This document shows positions 52,533 to 61,860 of a stretch of DNA of 64,000 nucleotides, piece after piece; positions within the stretch are counted from its first letter, which is position 1; each line of letters opens with the position of its first letter. Below the pieces are notes generated by a model. It saw only the letters and a program-made list of their open reading frames with translations. It was not told where the DNA came from and ran no database searches. This DNA is from VXPQ01 sp965117025 (GTDB lineage: Bacteria > Bacteroidota > Rhodothermia > Rhodothermales > VXPQ01). Location: the NCBI GenBank assembly GCA_965117025.1, contig OZ220746.1, forward strand, positions 1,922,001-1,986,000, written 5' to 3'. Both the position numbers and the translations under genes were made by a program.

Positions 52533-53315
52533 CTACGGGGCGATAACGTCAGAAGGGCCGCCGGCATCCGCACTCCGCAGAAAGGCGATGCGCCCGCCGT
52601 ACGCCAGGCGCAGGTTGTCCGGCGTAAACGCTTCGTCCACCGGCCCGGAAGCGATCCGCCGCACATTCAGCAGCATCACGTGATCGAAGTACTCCGTGAC
52701 GGTTTGCAGGTCGTGGTGCACGACCAGGAGCGTGCGTCCCCTTTCCCGCAGGTCGCGCAGCAGGTCGATAATGGCGCGTTCGGTGACGGCGTCGACCCCC
52801 TGCAACGGTTCGTCCATCAGGTAGACCCGGGCGTCCTGGACCAGCGCGCGCGCCAGAAAGACGCGCTGCTGCTGTCCGCCGGACAGTTGCCGGATCTGCC
52901 GGGAGGCGAAATCTTCCATGCCCACCCTTCTCAGGGCTTCCCGGGCGCGTTCGCGTTCGCGTCTGCCCGGCCTCCGGATCCACCCCAGTTCTCCGTACCG
53001 CCCCATCATCACCACGTCGAGCACGCTGGTCGGGAAATCCCAATCCACGCTGCCCCGTTGCGGCACATAGGCGATCTGCTGCCGGCATGCCTCGTACGGA
53101 GACCCGAAGAAGCGGATGCGCCCTGCGGATATCTTCAGGAGATCCAGCAGGGCCTTGATGAAGGTGGTTTTCCCCGCGCCGTTCGGACCCACGACGGCCA
53201 TGAGCACGCCGGAGGGTACGGTAAGGTCGATGTCCCACAGGACAGGCCGGTCCCGGTAGGCGACGGTCAGGTCGCGCACTTCTATGGCCGCCGGGTCGTT
53301 CACGCGGATATTCAC
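52533..53315 (-). CDS. Metal ABC transporter ATP-binding protein
   Basis: 260 residues starting with GTG at 53315, which overlaps the stop of the binding-protein gene (GTGA). It has Walker A VVGPNGAGKTTF, the Q-loop (YVPQRGSVDWDFP), signature LSGGQQQRV, Walker B ARVYLMDEP and the switch His (VVHHDL). The SVDWDFPTSVLDVVMMGRYG segment is typical of MntB/ZnuC-type metal ATPases. Energises the two permeases. Confidence 0.94.
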   Translation of the reverse strand: MNIRVNDPAAIEVRDLTVAYRDRPVLWDIDLTVPSGVLMAVVGPNGAGKTTFIKALLDLLKISAGRIRFFGSPYEACRQQIAYVPQRGSVDWDFPTSVLDVVMMGRYGELGWIRRPGRRERERAREALRRVGMEDFASRQIRQLSGGQQQRVFLARALVQDARVYLMDEPLQGVDAVTERAIIDLLRDLRERGRTLLVVHHDLQTVTEYFDHVMLLNVRRIASGPVDEAFTPDNLRLAYGGRIAFLRSADAGGPSDVIAP

Positions 53316-54259
53316 ACCGGGTCCCCGGCAAGAGCGGCCACGATGGTGTCGATGTTCGTGCGCATCATGCCGAGGTAGGTGCCCGCCTGCGAATCGGGGT
53401 CTCCGAGGGCGTCGCCGTAGAGCGTGCCCCCGATGCCCACTTCGAAACCGCGCGCCCGCACGGCTTCCTGCACGGCCTCTATGCCGCGCGGAGAAATGGA
53501 GGATTCGACGAACATCGCCGGAATCCGCCGGGCGGCCACCAGATCGGCCAGTTGCTGCACATCCGCCGTGCCGGCTTCCGCCGCCGTGCTGATCCCTTGC
53601 AGCCCATGCACCTCGAACCCGTACGCCCTGCCGAAATATCCGAACGCATCGTGCGATGTGACGATCACGCGGCGGTCCGCCGGAATCGCGGCGGTCCGTT
53701 CCCGGACGTACGCATGCGTGCGATCCATCTCCGCAAGGTAGCTGTCGAGGCGTTCCCGGTAGGCTGCCGCACGGAGCGGATCGGCTTCCGCAAGGATTTC
53801 CTGTACGCGCCGCGCCGCGCGCTGCCACAGGGTCACATCGAACCAGATATGGGGGTCGTAGTTGCCCTGAAACAGTTCCGAATCGATCAGGTCTTCCCCG
53901 GTCACGCTTTCTTCCGCCACGGCGAATACGGGGATCCCGCGCTGCCGCATCCGCTCGAACACGTCGGCCATTTTGCCTTCCAGATGCAACCCGTTGTACA
54001 GGATCACGTAGGCCCCGCTCAGACGGGTTACGTCACCCGCGCTGGCCTTGTACAGGTGCGGGTCCACGCCCGGCCCCATGAGGCCGGTCACCGATACGTG
54101 TTCGCCGCCTATCTGCGTTGCCAGATCGGCGATTATGCTGGTGGTGGCGACGACGCTGAGCCGGTCCGGGAGGGCCGCGTCGTTGCCGCGCGTTTGCCCG
54201 CACGAAGCAACCATGCCGGCGGAAAGCAGCACCGCAAGAAAGAAGGCGTACGATCGCAT
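53312..54259 (-). CDS. Metal ABC transporter substrate-binding lipoprotein (TroA/MntC/ZnuA type)
   Basis: About 315 residues from the ATG at 54259. A lipobox (GMVASCGQ) predicts a membrane-anchored periplasmic protein. The cluster A-I fold has the expected metal-binding His residues in DPHLYKAS and DPHIWFD, and E/D residues in FVESSIS and LYGDALGD. There is no His-rich loop as in many ZnuA proteins, which leans to Mn or Fe. First gene of the operon, coupled to the ATPase by a GTGA overlap. Confidence 0.92.
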   Translation of the reverse strand: MRSYAFFLAVLLSAGMVASCGQTRGNDAALPDRLSVVATTSIIADLATQIGGEHVSVTGLMGPGVDPHLYKASAGDVTRLSGAYVILYNGLHLEGKMADVFERMRQRGIPVFAVAEESVTGEDLIDSELFQGNYDPHIWFDVTLWQRAARRVQEILAEADPLRAAAYRERLDSYLAEMDRTHAYVRERTAAIPADRRVIVTSHDAFGYFGRAYGFEVHGLQGISTAAEAGTADVQQLADLVAARRIPAMFVESSISPRGIEAVQEAVRARGFEVGIGGTLYGDALGDPDSQAGTYLGMMRTNIDTIVAALAGDPV

Positions 54260-54408
54260 GAGGGGGTGTCTGTCAGAGAGGCTTGGGATAGATGTCTGTC
54301 GGGTATCTGTCGGGGCCGCATGGCGGATGCCCGTCAATATGGCGCAGAAACGCCGGGCTGTTCCATATACTTTTTGCCGTTACTGTCTCAATACACGTTA
54401 AATATACT

Positions 54409-54424
54409 TTTAGTTTCGGCTAAA
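54409..54424. promoter_or_regulatory. Candidate metal-repressor operator upstream of the metal ABC operon
   Basis: TTTAG-TTTCGG-CTAAA is a dyad in an AT-rich stretch (TATACTTTTAG..., with TATATT read on the minus strand) about 150 bp upstream of the binding-protein start. The shape resembles DtxR/MntR-type operators; the assignment is inference. Confidence 0.35.
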
Positions 54425-54449
54425 TTTCAAGGAAGACCGTCTGTGTGCG

Positions 54450-54511
54450 GTTTTTACTCCATTTCTACTCCATTTCTACTACATTTTTACTCCTTTTTTA
54501 CACATTTCTTG
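54450..54511. repeat. 11-bp phased T-tract repeats
   Basis: About five imperfect 11-bp units of the form TTTYTACTCCA run through this block. The T-tracts recur once per helical turn, so intrinsic bending is likely. It lies between the metal ABC operon (minus) and the exporter gene (plus). Confidence 0.5.
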
Positions 54512-54516
54512 CGCAT

Positions 54517-54646
54517 GAGCCTCTGATTAAATCCACATGGGCGAGGACCTTGGGACGCGCCTTCTCTCAAAACATAAACGTGCGGTGGGCCGCGAGTTTG
54601 CAGGATATCCCGGGCCCTGAACTTCGCGGAATTGATCAGAGCATCC
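54517..54646. repeat. Family 1 element, diverged copy (copy L)
   Basis: The left arm GAGCCTCTGATTAAATCC and right arm CTGAACTTCGCGG...TTGATCAGAGCATCC keep the family pattern, but the left terminus has lost GGATAC. It ends about 75 bp before the exporter gene. Confidence 0.5.
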
Positions 54647-54721
54647 TCAAGAACATGGAAAGGATTCGGGAATTAAAAGACCTTCCGTCTTTTCGTTCGG
54701 CGATCCGTCCGATATCCCGCC

Positions 54722-56524
54722 ATGTCCAAGCCCAAAGAGGATACCCAAGGCTTCGACGGTCGCCTGCTGCGCCGCATCGTGCGCTATCTGGCTCCCTACA
54801 AGTGGTGGGTGCTGGCGGCGTTCGTGCTGACGGCAGGCGCTTCTTTTCTGGGGCCGCTCCGCCCCAGGCTGGTGCAGGAAGCCATCGACAGTTATATCGT
54901 GCCGGGGGATCTGGAAGGGTTGCAGGGGATCGTGCTGCTGCTGGTGGGCGCCCTCGTCGGCGAGGGCATTTTTTCGCTCATGCAGGGGTATCTGACGCAG
55001 TGGATCGGGCAGAATGCGATCTATGACCTGCGCACGAAGGTTTTTCGCCATATCCAGCGGCAGCCGCTTCGTTTCTTCGACCGCACGCCCGTCGGCCGGC
55101 TGATCACGCGGACGACGAGCGACGTGGAGGCGCTCAGCGACGTATTGTCGGCGGGCGTGGTCGTCATTCTGGGCAATCTGTTCCGGATCGCCTTCATCCT
55201 GTATTTCATGTTCTCCCTGAACTGGGTGCTGGCGCTGGTCGTGCTGGCCGTGATGCCCGCCATGGCCTACGGGGTCTTCCAGTTCCGCCGCAAGGTGCGC
55301 GTACAGTACCGGGAAACCCGCAAGCAGGTGGCGCGGCTCAATTCGTTCCTGCAGGAGCACATTTCGGGGATGCACATCGTGCAGGCGTTCAACCGGGAGC
55401 GGGAGGAAATGAAGCGGTTCAGCGGCATCAATCACGAGCACCGCGCCGCGCAGATCAAGACCATCTTCTATTTTGCGCTCTTCTGGCCGATGGTGGACAT
55501 CGTGGCGTCCACGGCGCTGGGGCTGGTCATCTGGTTCGGGGGGTTGCAGGCGATGGCCGGGACGCTCACGATCGGCGTGCTCATTGCCTTTATCCAGTTT
55601 TCCCGGCAGTTTTTCGAGCCCATCCGCAATCTTTCGGACCAGTACAACACGTTGCAGAGCGCGATGGCCGGCGCGGAACGCATTTTCGGGCTGCTCGACG
55701 AGGACGCTTCGCTTGCCGAAAAGGAGACGCCGGTCGTGCTCGACCGCGTGCAGGGCCGCATCGAGTTCCGGAATGTCTGGTTTTCATACCGTCCGGAAGA
55801 CGAAAACGGCGAGCGGGAAACGGACTGGATTCTGCGCGATGTGTCGTTCGTGGTGGAGCCGGGGCAGCAGGTGGCCATTGTGGGGGCGACGGGGGCCGGG
55901 AAGACGACGATCATCAATACGCTGTTGCGGTTCTACGACATTCAGCGGGGCGGCATTTTCATCGACGGGGTCGATATCCGGGACCTGCGGCTTGCCGAAC
56001 TGCGCCGCCGCGTGGGCTTGGTCCTGCAGGACGTGTTCCTGTTTTCCGGTTCCATCGCCCACAACCTGACGCTGGAAGATCCGGACATTTCCGAGGCGGA
56101 CATGCGGCGCGCTTCCGAGTTGGTGGGCGCTGACGCGTTCATCCGCAAACTCCCCGACGGGTACGGGCAGGACGTGCGCGAACGGGGCGCCTCGCTTTCG
56201 CACGGACAGCGGCAGTTGCTTTCGTTCGTGCGCGCCCTCGTGTACGATCCGGAGTTTCTTGTGCTGGACGAGGCGACGTCCAGTGTGGATACCGAAACCG
56301 AACGCCTCATCGAACTGGCGCTGGAGAAACTGATGGCGGGCCGTACGTCCCTTGTGGTGGCGCACCGGCTGTCCACCATCCAGCATTCCGACCGGATCCT
56401 CGTCATGCACAAGGGCCGGATCCGCGAGCAGGGCGCCCATCAGGAGTTGCTGGCGATGGACGGCCTGTACCGCCGGTTGTACGAATTGCAGTACGCAGAA
56501 CAGGAAGGGCAGCAGGCCGCCTGA
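54722..56524 (+). CDS. ABC exporter, MsbA-like (fused membrane and ATPase domains)
   Basis: 600 residues. The first 320 or so carry six membrane segments of an ABC type I exporter (SGMHIVQAFNRE loop). The nucleotide-binding domain has Walker A GATGAGKTT, signature LSHGQRQL, Walker B FLVLDEATSSVD and the H-loop VAHRLST. Half-transporters like this work as homodimers, often flipping lipid A or other lipids or drugs; substrate not resolved. No partner gene adjoins, which fits a homodimer. Confidence 0.9.
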   Translation: MSKPKEDTQGFDGRLLRRIVRYLAPYKWWVLAAFVLTAGASFLGPLRPRLVQEAIDSYIVPGDLEGLQGIVLLLVGALVGEGIFSLMQGYLTQWIGQNAIYDLRTKVFRHIQRQPLRFFDRTPVGRLITRTTSDVEALSDVLSAGVVVILGNLFRIAFILYFMFSLNWVLALVVLAVMPAMAYGVFQFRRKVRVQYRETRKQVARLNSFLQEHISGMHIVQAFNREREEMKRFSGINHEHRAAQIKTIFYFALFWPMVDIVASTALGLVIWFGGLQAMAGTLTIGVLIAFIQFSRQFFEPIRNLSDQYNTLQSAMAGAERIFGLLDEDASLAEKETPVVLDRVQGRIEFRNVWFSYRPEDENGERETDWILRDVSFVVEPGQQVAIVGATGAGKTTIINTLLRFYDIQRGGIFIDGVDIRDLRLAELRRRVGLVLQDVFLFSGSIAHNLTLEDPDISEADMRRASELVGADAFIRKLPDGYGQDVRERGASLSHGQRQLLSFVRALVYDPEFLVLDEATSSVDTETERLIELALEKLMAGRTSLVVAHRLSTIQHSDRILVMHKGRIREQGAHQELLAMDGLYRRLYELQYAEQEGQQAA

Positions 56525-56584
56525 GGTGTTTATCCACTTTTCGATCCGATTCCCCCGCGCCATTCACCTGACATACCGCACGCC

Positions 56585-56917
56585 ATGACCGCCTATTACG
56601 AATCGCATCACCTGTCCCGCTTCGGCGATATCGGGAAGGGGAACAAGGAGCTGGCCGATCTTTTCTTTGCCTGGTACGGAAAAGTGTTCGAGGAGGGCGC
56701 CCTTACGGTGCGCGAAAAGGCGCTGATCGCGCTGGCCGTGGCGCATACCGTACAGTGCCCCTATTGTATCGACGCCTACACGGACGAGTGCCTCGGGAAG
56801 GGGGCGGACCTCGAGCAGATGACCGAGGCCGTGCATGTGGCCACGGCGATCCGGGGCGGGGCTTCGCTGGTGCACGGCATTCAGATGCTGGAGCAGGTGG
56901 AAGCTAAAACTATGTGA
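56585..56917 (+). CDS. Arsenosugar biosynthesis-associated peroxidase-like protein (AhpD/CMD family)
   Basis: 110 residues, a carboxymuconolactone decarboxylase/AhpD-like fold with the redox pair in VQCPYCIDAYT. The sequence HLSRFGDIGKGN, and FEEGALTVREKALIALAVAH, matches the small peroxidase-like protein that goes with ArsS. Its substrate is not established. arsS follows but is separated by a 154-bp palindromic element (copy M). Confidence 0.88.
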   Translation: MTAYYESHHLSRFGDIGKGNKELADLFFAWYGKVFEEGALTVREKALIALAVAHTVQCPYCIDAYTDECLGKGADLEQMTEAVHVATAIRGGASLVHGIQMLEQVEAKTM

Positions 56918-56929
56918 CCATGAAATTAA

Positions 56930-57083
56930 GGATACTCTGATCAAAACCGCTTCGTTCAGAGACTGCGAGAGGCACGCTGGCTGTGTCATTCCTCATTATG
57001 TGGGGCCTACCACACTGCTTCGTCATTTCTTGCCAGCGCACCCCTTTCAGCCTCTGAACTTCGCGAACTTAATCCGAGTATCC
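56930..57083. mobile_element. Family 1 element, full length with extended inverted flanks (copy M)
   Basis: 154 bp with both termini (GGATACTCTGATCAAAACC and TTAATCCGAGTATCC) and the inner blocks seen in copy A. The flanks ATGAAATTAA (56920-56929) and TTAATTTCAT (57084-57093) are exact reverse complements, so the outer palindrome is at least 18 bp per arm. It separates the two arsenosugar genes. Confidence 0.75.
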
Positions 57084-57144
57084 TTAATTTCATGAACCGG
57101 TTTATTTGCCGGTGTGCTATTCTCTGCGGGACGGTTGATCGCAT

Positions 57145-58290
57145 ATGGAAGTATCCACTGAATTCATCGCTTTGGAGCAGTTCCCCAGCGGGGACGGCAG
57201 TTCGCTCGAGCTCGAAGGGCCGAGGGTGACCACCAGTCTCCGGTACCGGCGCGAACCGCTTGCCCGGCCGGAGGAGCAGTTGCGCGTGCTGAACGCGGTC
57301 GAAATCGAGGCGGGCCCCTCGAAAACGGGGGATTTCGACAGGGACCTGGCAGTTTCAGGGTGGGGGCGTCTGGCGCCTGCGCGGCTGGACGTGTTTCAGA
57401 TCAATGTGGGCAAGCTGTGCAATATGACCTGCCGGCATTGCCATGTCGATTCGGGGCCGGACCGGACGGAGGAGAACATGGACCGGGACACGGTGGACGC
57501 CTGTCTGCGGGCGATCGACCTGTCCGGGGCGCACACGGTGGATCTGACGGGCGGCGCGCCGGAACTGAATCCTCATTTCAGGTATCTCGTGGACGAGTGC
57601 GTCCGGCGCGGAAAGCATGTCATCGACCGGTGTAACCTGACCATTCTGATGACGCGCCGCTTTGCCGATCTGCCGGAGTGGATGGCCGAGCGGGGGGTGG
57701 AGGTGGTGTGTTCGCTGCCGCATTACCGGCAGTCGGGCACGGACGCGCAGCGGGGGGAGGGGACCTATGAGCGGAGCATTGCCGCGATCCGCAAGCTGAA
57801 TGCGGCGGGATACGGCCAGGGGGATGCGGACCGGATACTGACGCTGGTGACGAATCCGGTCGGGGCGTTTCTTGCGGCCAGCCAGCAGTCGCTCGAAAGG
57901 GAATGGAAGGAGGCGCTGGCGCGGAATCACGGGATCGCGTTCGATCGCCTGATTGCGCTCAACAACATGCCGATGTCCCGGTATCTCGAATGGCTGGCGG
58001 ACAGGGGGCTTGTCGGGGAATATATGCACCGGATCGTGCAGGCCTTCAATCCGGCGGCCATTCCGGGGTTGATGTGCCGCAATACGCTGTCGGTATCCTG
58101 GGACGGGTATTTGTACGATTGCGATTTCAACCAGCAGCTGGATATGCGGCTCGATCTGCCCGGCGGACTGCGCCCGCATGTGCGGGATTTCGACCTGGAG
58201 GCGTGGCGCCGGCATGCGGTGCGGACGGCGCGGCATTGTTACGGATGCACGGCAGGGGCCGGGAGTTCGTGTGGCGGGCAGATGGTGTAG
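57145..58290 (+). CDS. arsS: Arsenosugar biosynthesis radical SAM protein ArsS
   Basis: 381 residues. The radical SAM [4Fe-4S] motif CNMTCRHC lies at Cys92, Cys96 and Cys99, followed by HVDSGPDRTEE. The C-terminal Cys-rich end (CYGCTAGAGSSCGG) and the middle CRNTLSVSWDGYLYDCDF are family features. It is thought to attach the 5'-deoxyadenosyl group to a methylated arsenical. It has about 75 residues before the core, more than usual, so a later start cannot be excluded. No arsM is in view. Confidence 0.9.
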   Translation: MEVSTEFIALEQFPSGDGSSLELEGPRVTTSLRYRREPLARPEEQLRVLNAVEIEAGPSKTGDFDRDLAVSGWGRLAPARLDVFQINVGKLCNMTCRHCHVDSGPDRTEENMDRDTVDACLRAIDLSGAHTVDLTGGAPELNPHFRYLVDECVRRGKHVIDRCNLTILMTRRFADLPEWMAERGVEVVCSLPHYRQSGTDAQRGEGTYERSIAAIRKLNAAGYGQGDADRILTLVTNPVGAFLAASQQSLEREWKEALARNHGIAFDRLIALNNMPMSRYLEWLADRGLVGEYMHRIVQAFNPAAIPGLMCRNTLSVSWDGYLYDCDFNQQLDMRLDLPGGLRPHVRDFDLEAWRRHAVRTARHCYGCTAGAGSSCGGQMV

Positions 58291-58895
58291 GGGGGGATGT
58301 GCAGGTTGTTTTGGATGGGGGTGGGCTTGGGCACACCGTAACGCGGTTGTTTTGATGGACATAATGTCTGTGTAAAACGACGCTGCCACGCGACAGGCAG
58401 ATTGGCATTGTCCACCGTAGTGGACATGGAATAAAGTGGGATAAAATGGCGATAAAGTGGGATGGATTCCCCACCGAGACGATCCCGAGCCAGCAAAACG
58501 ATACGGTGAGAATCCGCTCAAACACTCTCGCGAGCGGTGCCGGTGCGGCTTTCCTGAAGCTTCTCTACGACCTCCCCAAAAACAAGATTTTGCGTTGAGA
58601 GAAAGTCCTATCTCCTCCAGTATGCGCCTTGTGAAGGGCCTGTAGAAACGCGTGTGTGTGGTCTGCCCACTGAGCCGGGGAAGGCGCTGGTGCGAGTTAG
58701 TGATCCGGCACCCGCCGCGGCTTTCTCGCGGAAAAAGCAGGCCCGTATGGCATGGAGCCGCAGATTGACGCCTAAAAAAGAAGAGCAAGACCGCTCTAAA
58801 AACGGGCTGCTCTTCGAAAAAGCCTAAAAACTGGGATATCCCATCCGGATCCTATCCGACTCTGCGTGACATTAATGGCAGGTGGGGAATGGGGT
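58291..58895. other. Gene-poor stretch after arsS
   Basis: About 600 bp without a gene that I can support; open frames here have no start context or plausible protein. It holds the terminator of the small minus-strand gene (58774-58815). GC content falls toward the right, which may mark the edge of an acquired segment. Confidence 0.4.
58774..58815 (-). terminator. Rho-independent terminator of the small minus-strand gene
   Basis: Read on the minus strand, GAAGAGCA (58815-58808) pairs with TGCTCTTC (58787-58780) and is followed by TTTTTT. It lies about 80 bp past the stop of the 92-residue gene and is the clearest terminator in the window. Confidence 0.68.
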
Positions 58896-59174
58896 TCATG
58901 TTCGGATTGTTCCAGCAGGCTCATCTCCATCCTTTTGTCTCCTATACGAAATTTCTCTTTTTTCGTTATCAAAGTTTGAGGTGATTGGTTGCTCAAGCAT
59001 GTTTTCTATTTTGTCGAATCGGTCGTCGATGTGCTTCTTCATCCCATCCAGATAATCACATATACCTCCTAGGAGTTGGAGGAAGGGATCAGACTCCGGT
59101 TTGTTGAGTTCAGCAGCCTTTTTGTCAAGATTTGGGAGGATAACGTCGAAATCTTTGTTGTCTTTCATATCCAA
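58896..59174 (-). CDS. Small hypothetical protein with a coiled-coil region
   Basis: 92 residues (or 90 from the next ATG at 59168). It is acidic and Lys-rich, with a helical stretch YLDGMKKHIDDRFDKIENML of heptad character. No family is recognised. A strong terminator lies 80 bp downstream on the same strand, which supports a real transcript. It is divergent from the type I restriction-modification genes, so it may be an accessory or regulator of that locus; that is inference. Confidence 0.52.
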   Translation of the reverse strand: MDMKDNKDFDVILPNLDKKAAELNKPESDPFLQLLGGICDYLDGMKKHIDDRFDKIENMLEQPITSNFDNEKREISYRRQKDGDEPAGTIRT

Positions 59175-59745
59175 ATAGGGATTAGGGTAGGGTTAAAGTG
59201 TGTGGTACTCCAGCGTAGCCTCGGGCTTTGGCGTTTTAGCGTAGCCCTCTTCGACTTCTGTAAGATATGGAAAACGACAAAGAATGTGCCCATCTAATTG
59301 GAAACGCCCTCAGGCTCTAAACCAGCTCACCTTAGAAAACGCCGATAGTGTGAACCAATCGTTATTTGAGAACGAACGGGAGAGGGAAAAGGCTTGGGGC
59401 CGAGGGCGTGTCCGCTAAACTGTGTAAGCGGGGTTATAGAAATGGTCCGATAAAAAAGCCGTCAGGACAGCGCAGCTCTACCAATTTGAGATTTTTGCGC
59501 TTTTGTCCGTCCTTTCGGATATTGGCTTTTCGATTTGTCCCGCCTTACTTGTAACAAGGCGAAATCACTGTGCTAATGCGCTACTATGCGGGCTTATCCG
59601 TGCAGGGGACCCTTTTGCTGGCTTGCCAGAGGAAGGGTTTCTTGTTTCGAACACCCCGTATATCTCAAGAATATCAGCAATGAGCGACTTTCTCAAGCGT
59701 CTGCACCAGAGAAAAAGGCAAGTGCGTAGGAAAGGCTAATAGCGA
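59175..59745. other. AT-richer intergenic region before hsdM
   Basis: 571 bp between the divergent small gene and hsdM. It must hold promoters for both. AGCGTAGCC occurs directly repeated at 59212-59220 and 59238-59246 (26 bp apart). An open frame of 78 codons ends 7 bp before hsdM but shows no recognisable features. Confidence 0.4.
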
Positions 59746-61860
59746 ATGATAGCGGACCACTTGACCGGCATTGAACAATTCGAGGCGGACCTTTGGGATG
59801 TTGCGGATAACCTGCGGGCCAATTCGAACCTTGCGGCGAACGAGTATTTCATGCCCATTCTGGGCCTTATATTCCTGCGACATGCGACAAACCGCTATTA
59901 CGCGGCATTGGCGGAGATCGAAGCAGACAAGGCTGCGGGCAAGATGCCAGACCGCTCCTTGGTTGAGGCCGATTTCACGCGTCGCCGTGCCATGATGCTA
60001 CCCGAGTCGGCACGCTACGACATGCTGCTGAAGATGCCGAAGGACGGCAAGCTTGGCACGGTCGTGACCGCCGCCATGAAAGACGTGGAAGACCACTTCC
60101 CGCCGCTTGCCGGCCAGTTGCCGAAGGACTACGAGCGCTTTGAGGACGATGTCCTGGAAGACATGATGCGAACCTTCGATTCTGAGACGCTACGCACGGC
60201 CTCGGGCGATGTGCTCGGCCGCATCTACGAGTACTTCCTCGCCGAGTTCTCTAAGCAGCATGCGCATGATAATGGCGAGTTCTTCACCCCGCCCTCGATC
60301 GTTCAGACCATCGTCAACATCATCGAGCCCAACCATGGCATCGTTTTTGATCCCGCCTGCGGTTCGGGCGGCATGTTTGTACAATCGAGCCATTTCATCG
60401 AAGATGAGGGAGAGGACACGATGAAGCGGGTCACGTTCTACGGCCATGAGAAGAACGAGACCACCGCGAAGCTGGCCCAGATCAACCTCGCCGTTCATGG
60501 GTTGCAAGGCACTATTCGCGCCGGAAACGAAGCCATCACCTACTACAAGGACCCGCACGAACTGGTCGGCAAGTGCGACTTCGTCATGGCCAATCCGCCG
60601 TTCAATGTGGACAAAGTGGATGCTGAGAAGGTCAAGGGTGACAAGCGCCTTCTCTTCGGCCTGCCCGGCATCAACAAGGATAAGAAGTTCTCGAACGCCA
60701 ACTACCTGTGGCTCTCCTATTTCTATAGCTACCTGAACGAGACCGGTCGGGCCGGGGTCGTCATGTCGTCACAGGCTTCCAGCGCCGGTTGGGACGAAGC
60801 CAAGGTGCGTCAGAAGTTGGTCGAGACCGGCGCCGTGGACGTGATGATCGACATCCGCGGCAATTTCTTCTATACCCGCACCGTGCCTTGCCAGCTCTGG
60901 TTCTTCAACCGCTCGAAGGAGCAAGACCCCGAGCGGGTCGATCGCGTCCTGATGCTTGATGCGCGCAAAATCTATCGCGATGTCTCAAATGCCATCTTAG
61001 ACTTCAGCCCAGAGCAGCAGAAAAACATTGCCGCCATCGTCTGGCTTTATCGGGGACAATCGGGTCGTTTTCTCAAACTGCTCGAGAGTTACCTTGGCCA
61101 AGCCGTTGCGGAAGGGCAGGCGACCGACGAACCGCTCACGGCGTTCGAAGACGCCCTCGGTAAACTGATCGGTTTGGCCGAGCCCTTTGCGACCAAGAAG
61201 CGCGATCCTAACCCTCTGGTCGAGACTTGGGAGGAACTCACCTCAGCACAGGCCACGCTATCGGCCGACATCGTGGCGTTAGCGGTCGAGGTCGCCGAGC
61301 GAGTTGCCAACTGGAACGAGAGAGGGAACTACGGGGCGTCGGGAAATGCCGCACTTCATGTGGCGCGAGAGGACTTGCGCGATATGGCTGAACGCTGCCA
61401 GGACTTAACCAAGCAGATCCATCTGGCAACGAAGCTCGCTGACCGGGCGGTCAACATCGCGGTGAAAGAGATCGATGCGCGGAACTCGGACCTTTGGACC
61501 AATTCTGACATCAACAAGGTGCGGCGTGTGTTGGGGCGCGCACGGGTCAACGCGGTGGAGGCATTGCGCCAAGCACGATATTTCGTGCGGCAGGCCGACT
61601 GGCTGCACGAGCGCTTCCCAGACGCGAGGCTACGCGATGTCGAGGGGCTGGTAAAGCTGGTGGACCGCGCCGAGATCGAGGCGCACGACTGGAGCTTGAC
61701 TCCAGGCCGCTATGTGGGCGTTGCTCCCGAGGAAGAGGACGAAGATTTCGACTTCGAGAAGGCACTGCGTTCCATCCACATTGATCTCAAAGGGTTGAAC
61801 GAGGAGGCAGTAGAACTCGCGGCGCGGATCGCTCTGAACTTTGAGGAGTTGGGGATGTGA
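59746..61860 (+). CDS. hsdM: Type I restriction-modification methyltransferase subunit HsdM
   Basis: 704 residues. The N-terminal HsdM bundle (LTGIEQFEADLWDVADNLRA) precedes the N6-adenine methyltransferase domain with motif I DPACGSGGMF (residue 202) and the catalytic NPPF (Asn283). The long C-terminal part after about residue 420 is helical and acidic (EEEDEDFDFEKAL), longer than E. coli HsdM. It methylates adenine in the site chosen by HsdS. The stop overlaps the hsdS start (GTGA). Confidence 0.95.
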   Translation: MIADHLTGIEQFEADLWDVADNLRANSNLAANEYFMPILGLIFLRHATNRYYAALAEIEADKAAGKMPDRSLVEADFTRRRAMMLPESARYDMLLKMPKDGKLGTVVTAAMKDVEDHFPPLAGQLPKDYERFEDDVLEDMMRTFDSETLRTASGDVLGRIYEYFLAEFSKQHAHDNGEFFTPPSIVQTIVNIIEPNHGIVFDPACGSGGMFVQSSHFIEDEGEDTMKRVTFYGHEKNETTAKLAQINLAVHGLQGTIRAGNEAITYYKDPHELVGKCDFVMANPPFNVDKVDAEKVKGDKRLLFGLPGINKDKKFSNANYLWLSYFYSYLNETGRAGVVMSSQASSAGWDEAKVRQKLVETGAVDVMIDIRGNFFYTRTVPCQLWFFNRSKEQDPERVDRVLMLDARKIYRDVSNAILDFSPEQQKNIAAIVWLYRGQSGRFLKLLESYLGQAVAEGQATDEPLTAFEDALGKLIGLAEPFATKKRDPNPLVETWEELTSAQATLSADIVALAVEVAERVANWNERGNYGASGNAALHVAREDLRDMAERCQDLTKQIHLATKLADRAVNIAVKEIDARNSDLWTNSDINKVRRVLGRARVNAVEALRQARYFVRQADWLHERFPDARLRDVEGLVKLVDRAEIEAHDWSLTPGRYVGVAPEEEDEDFDFEKALRSIHIDLKGLNEEAVELAARIALNFEELGM

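Noticed and set aside
59503..59739. 78-codon frame just before hsdM
   Set aside because: No recognisable domain, no start context and no conservation that I can judge.
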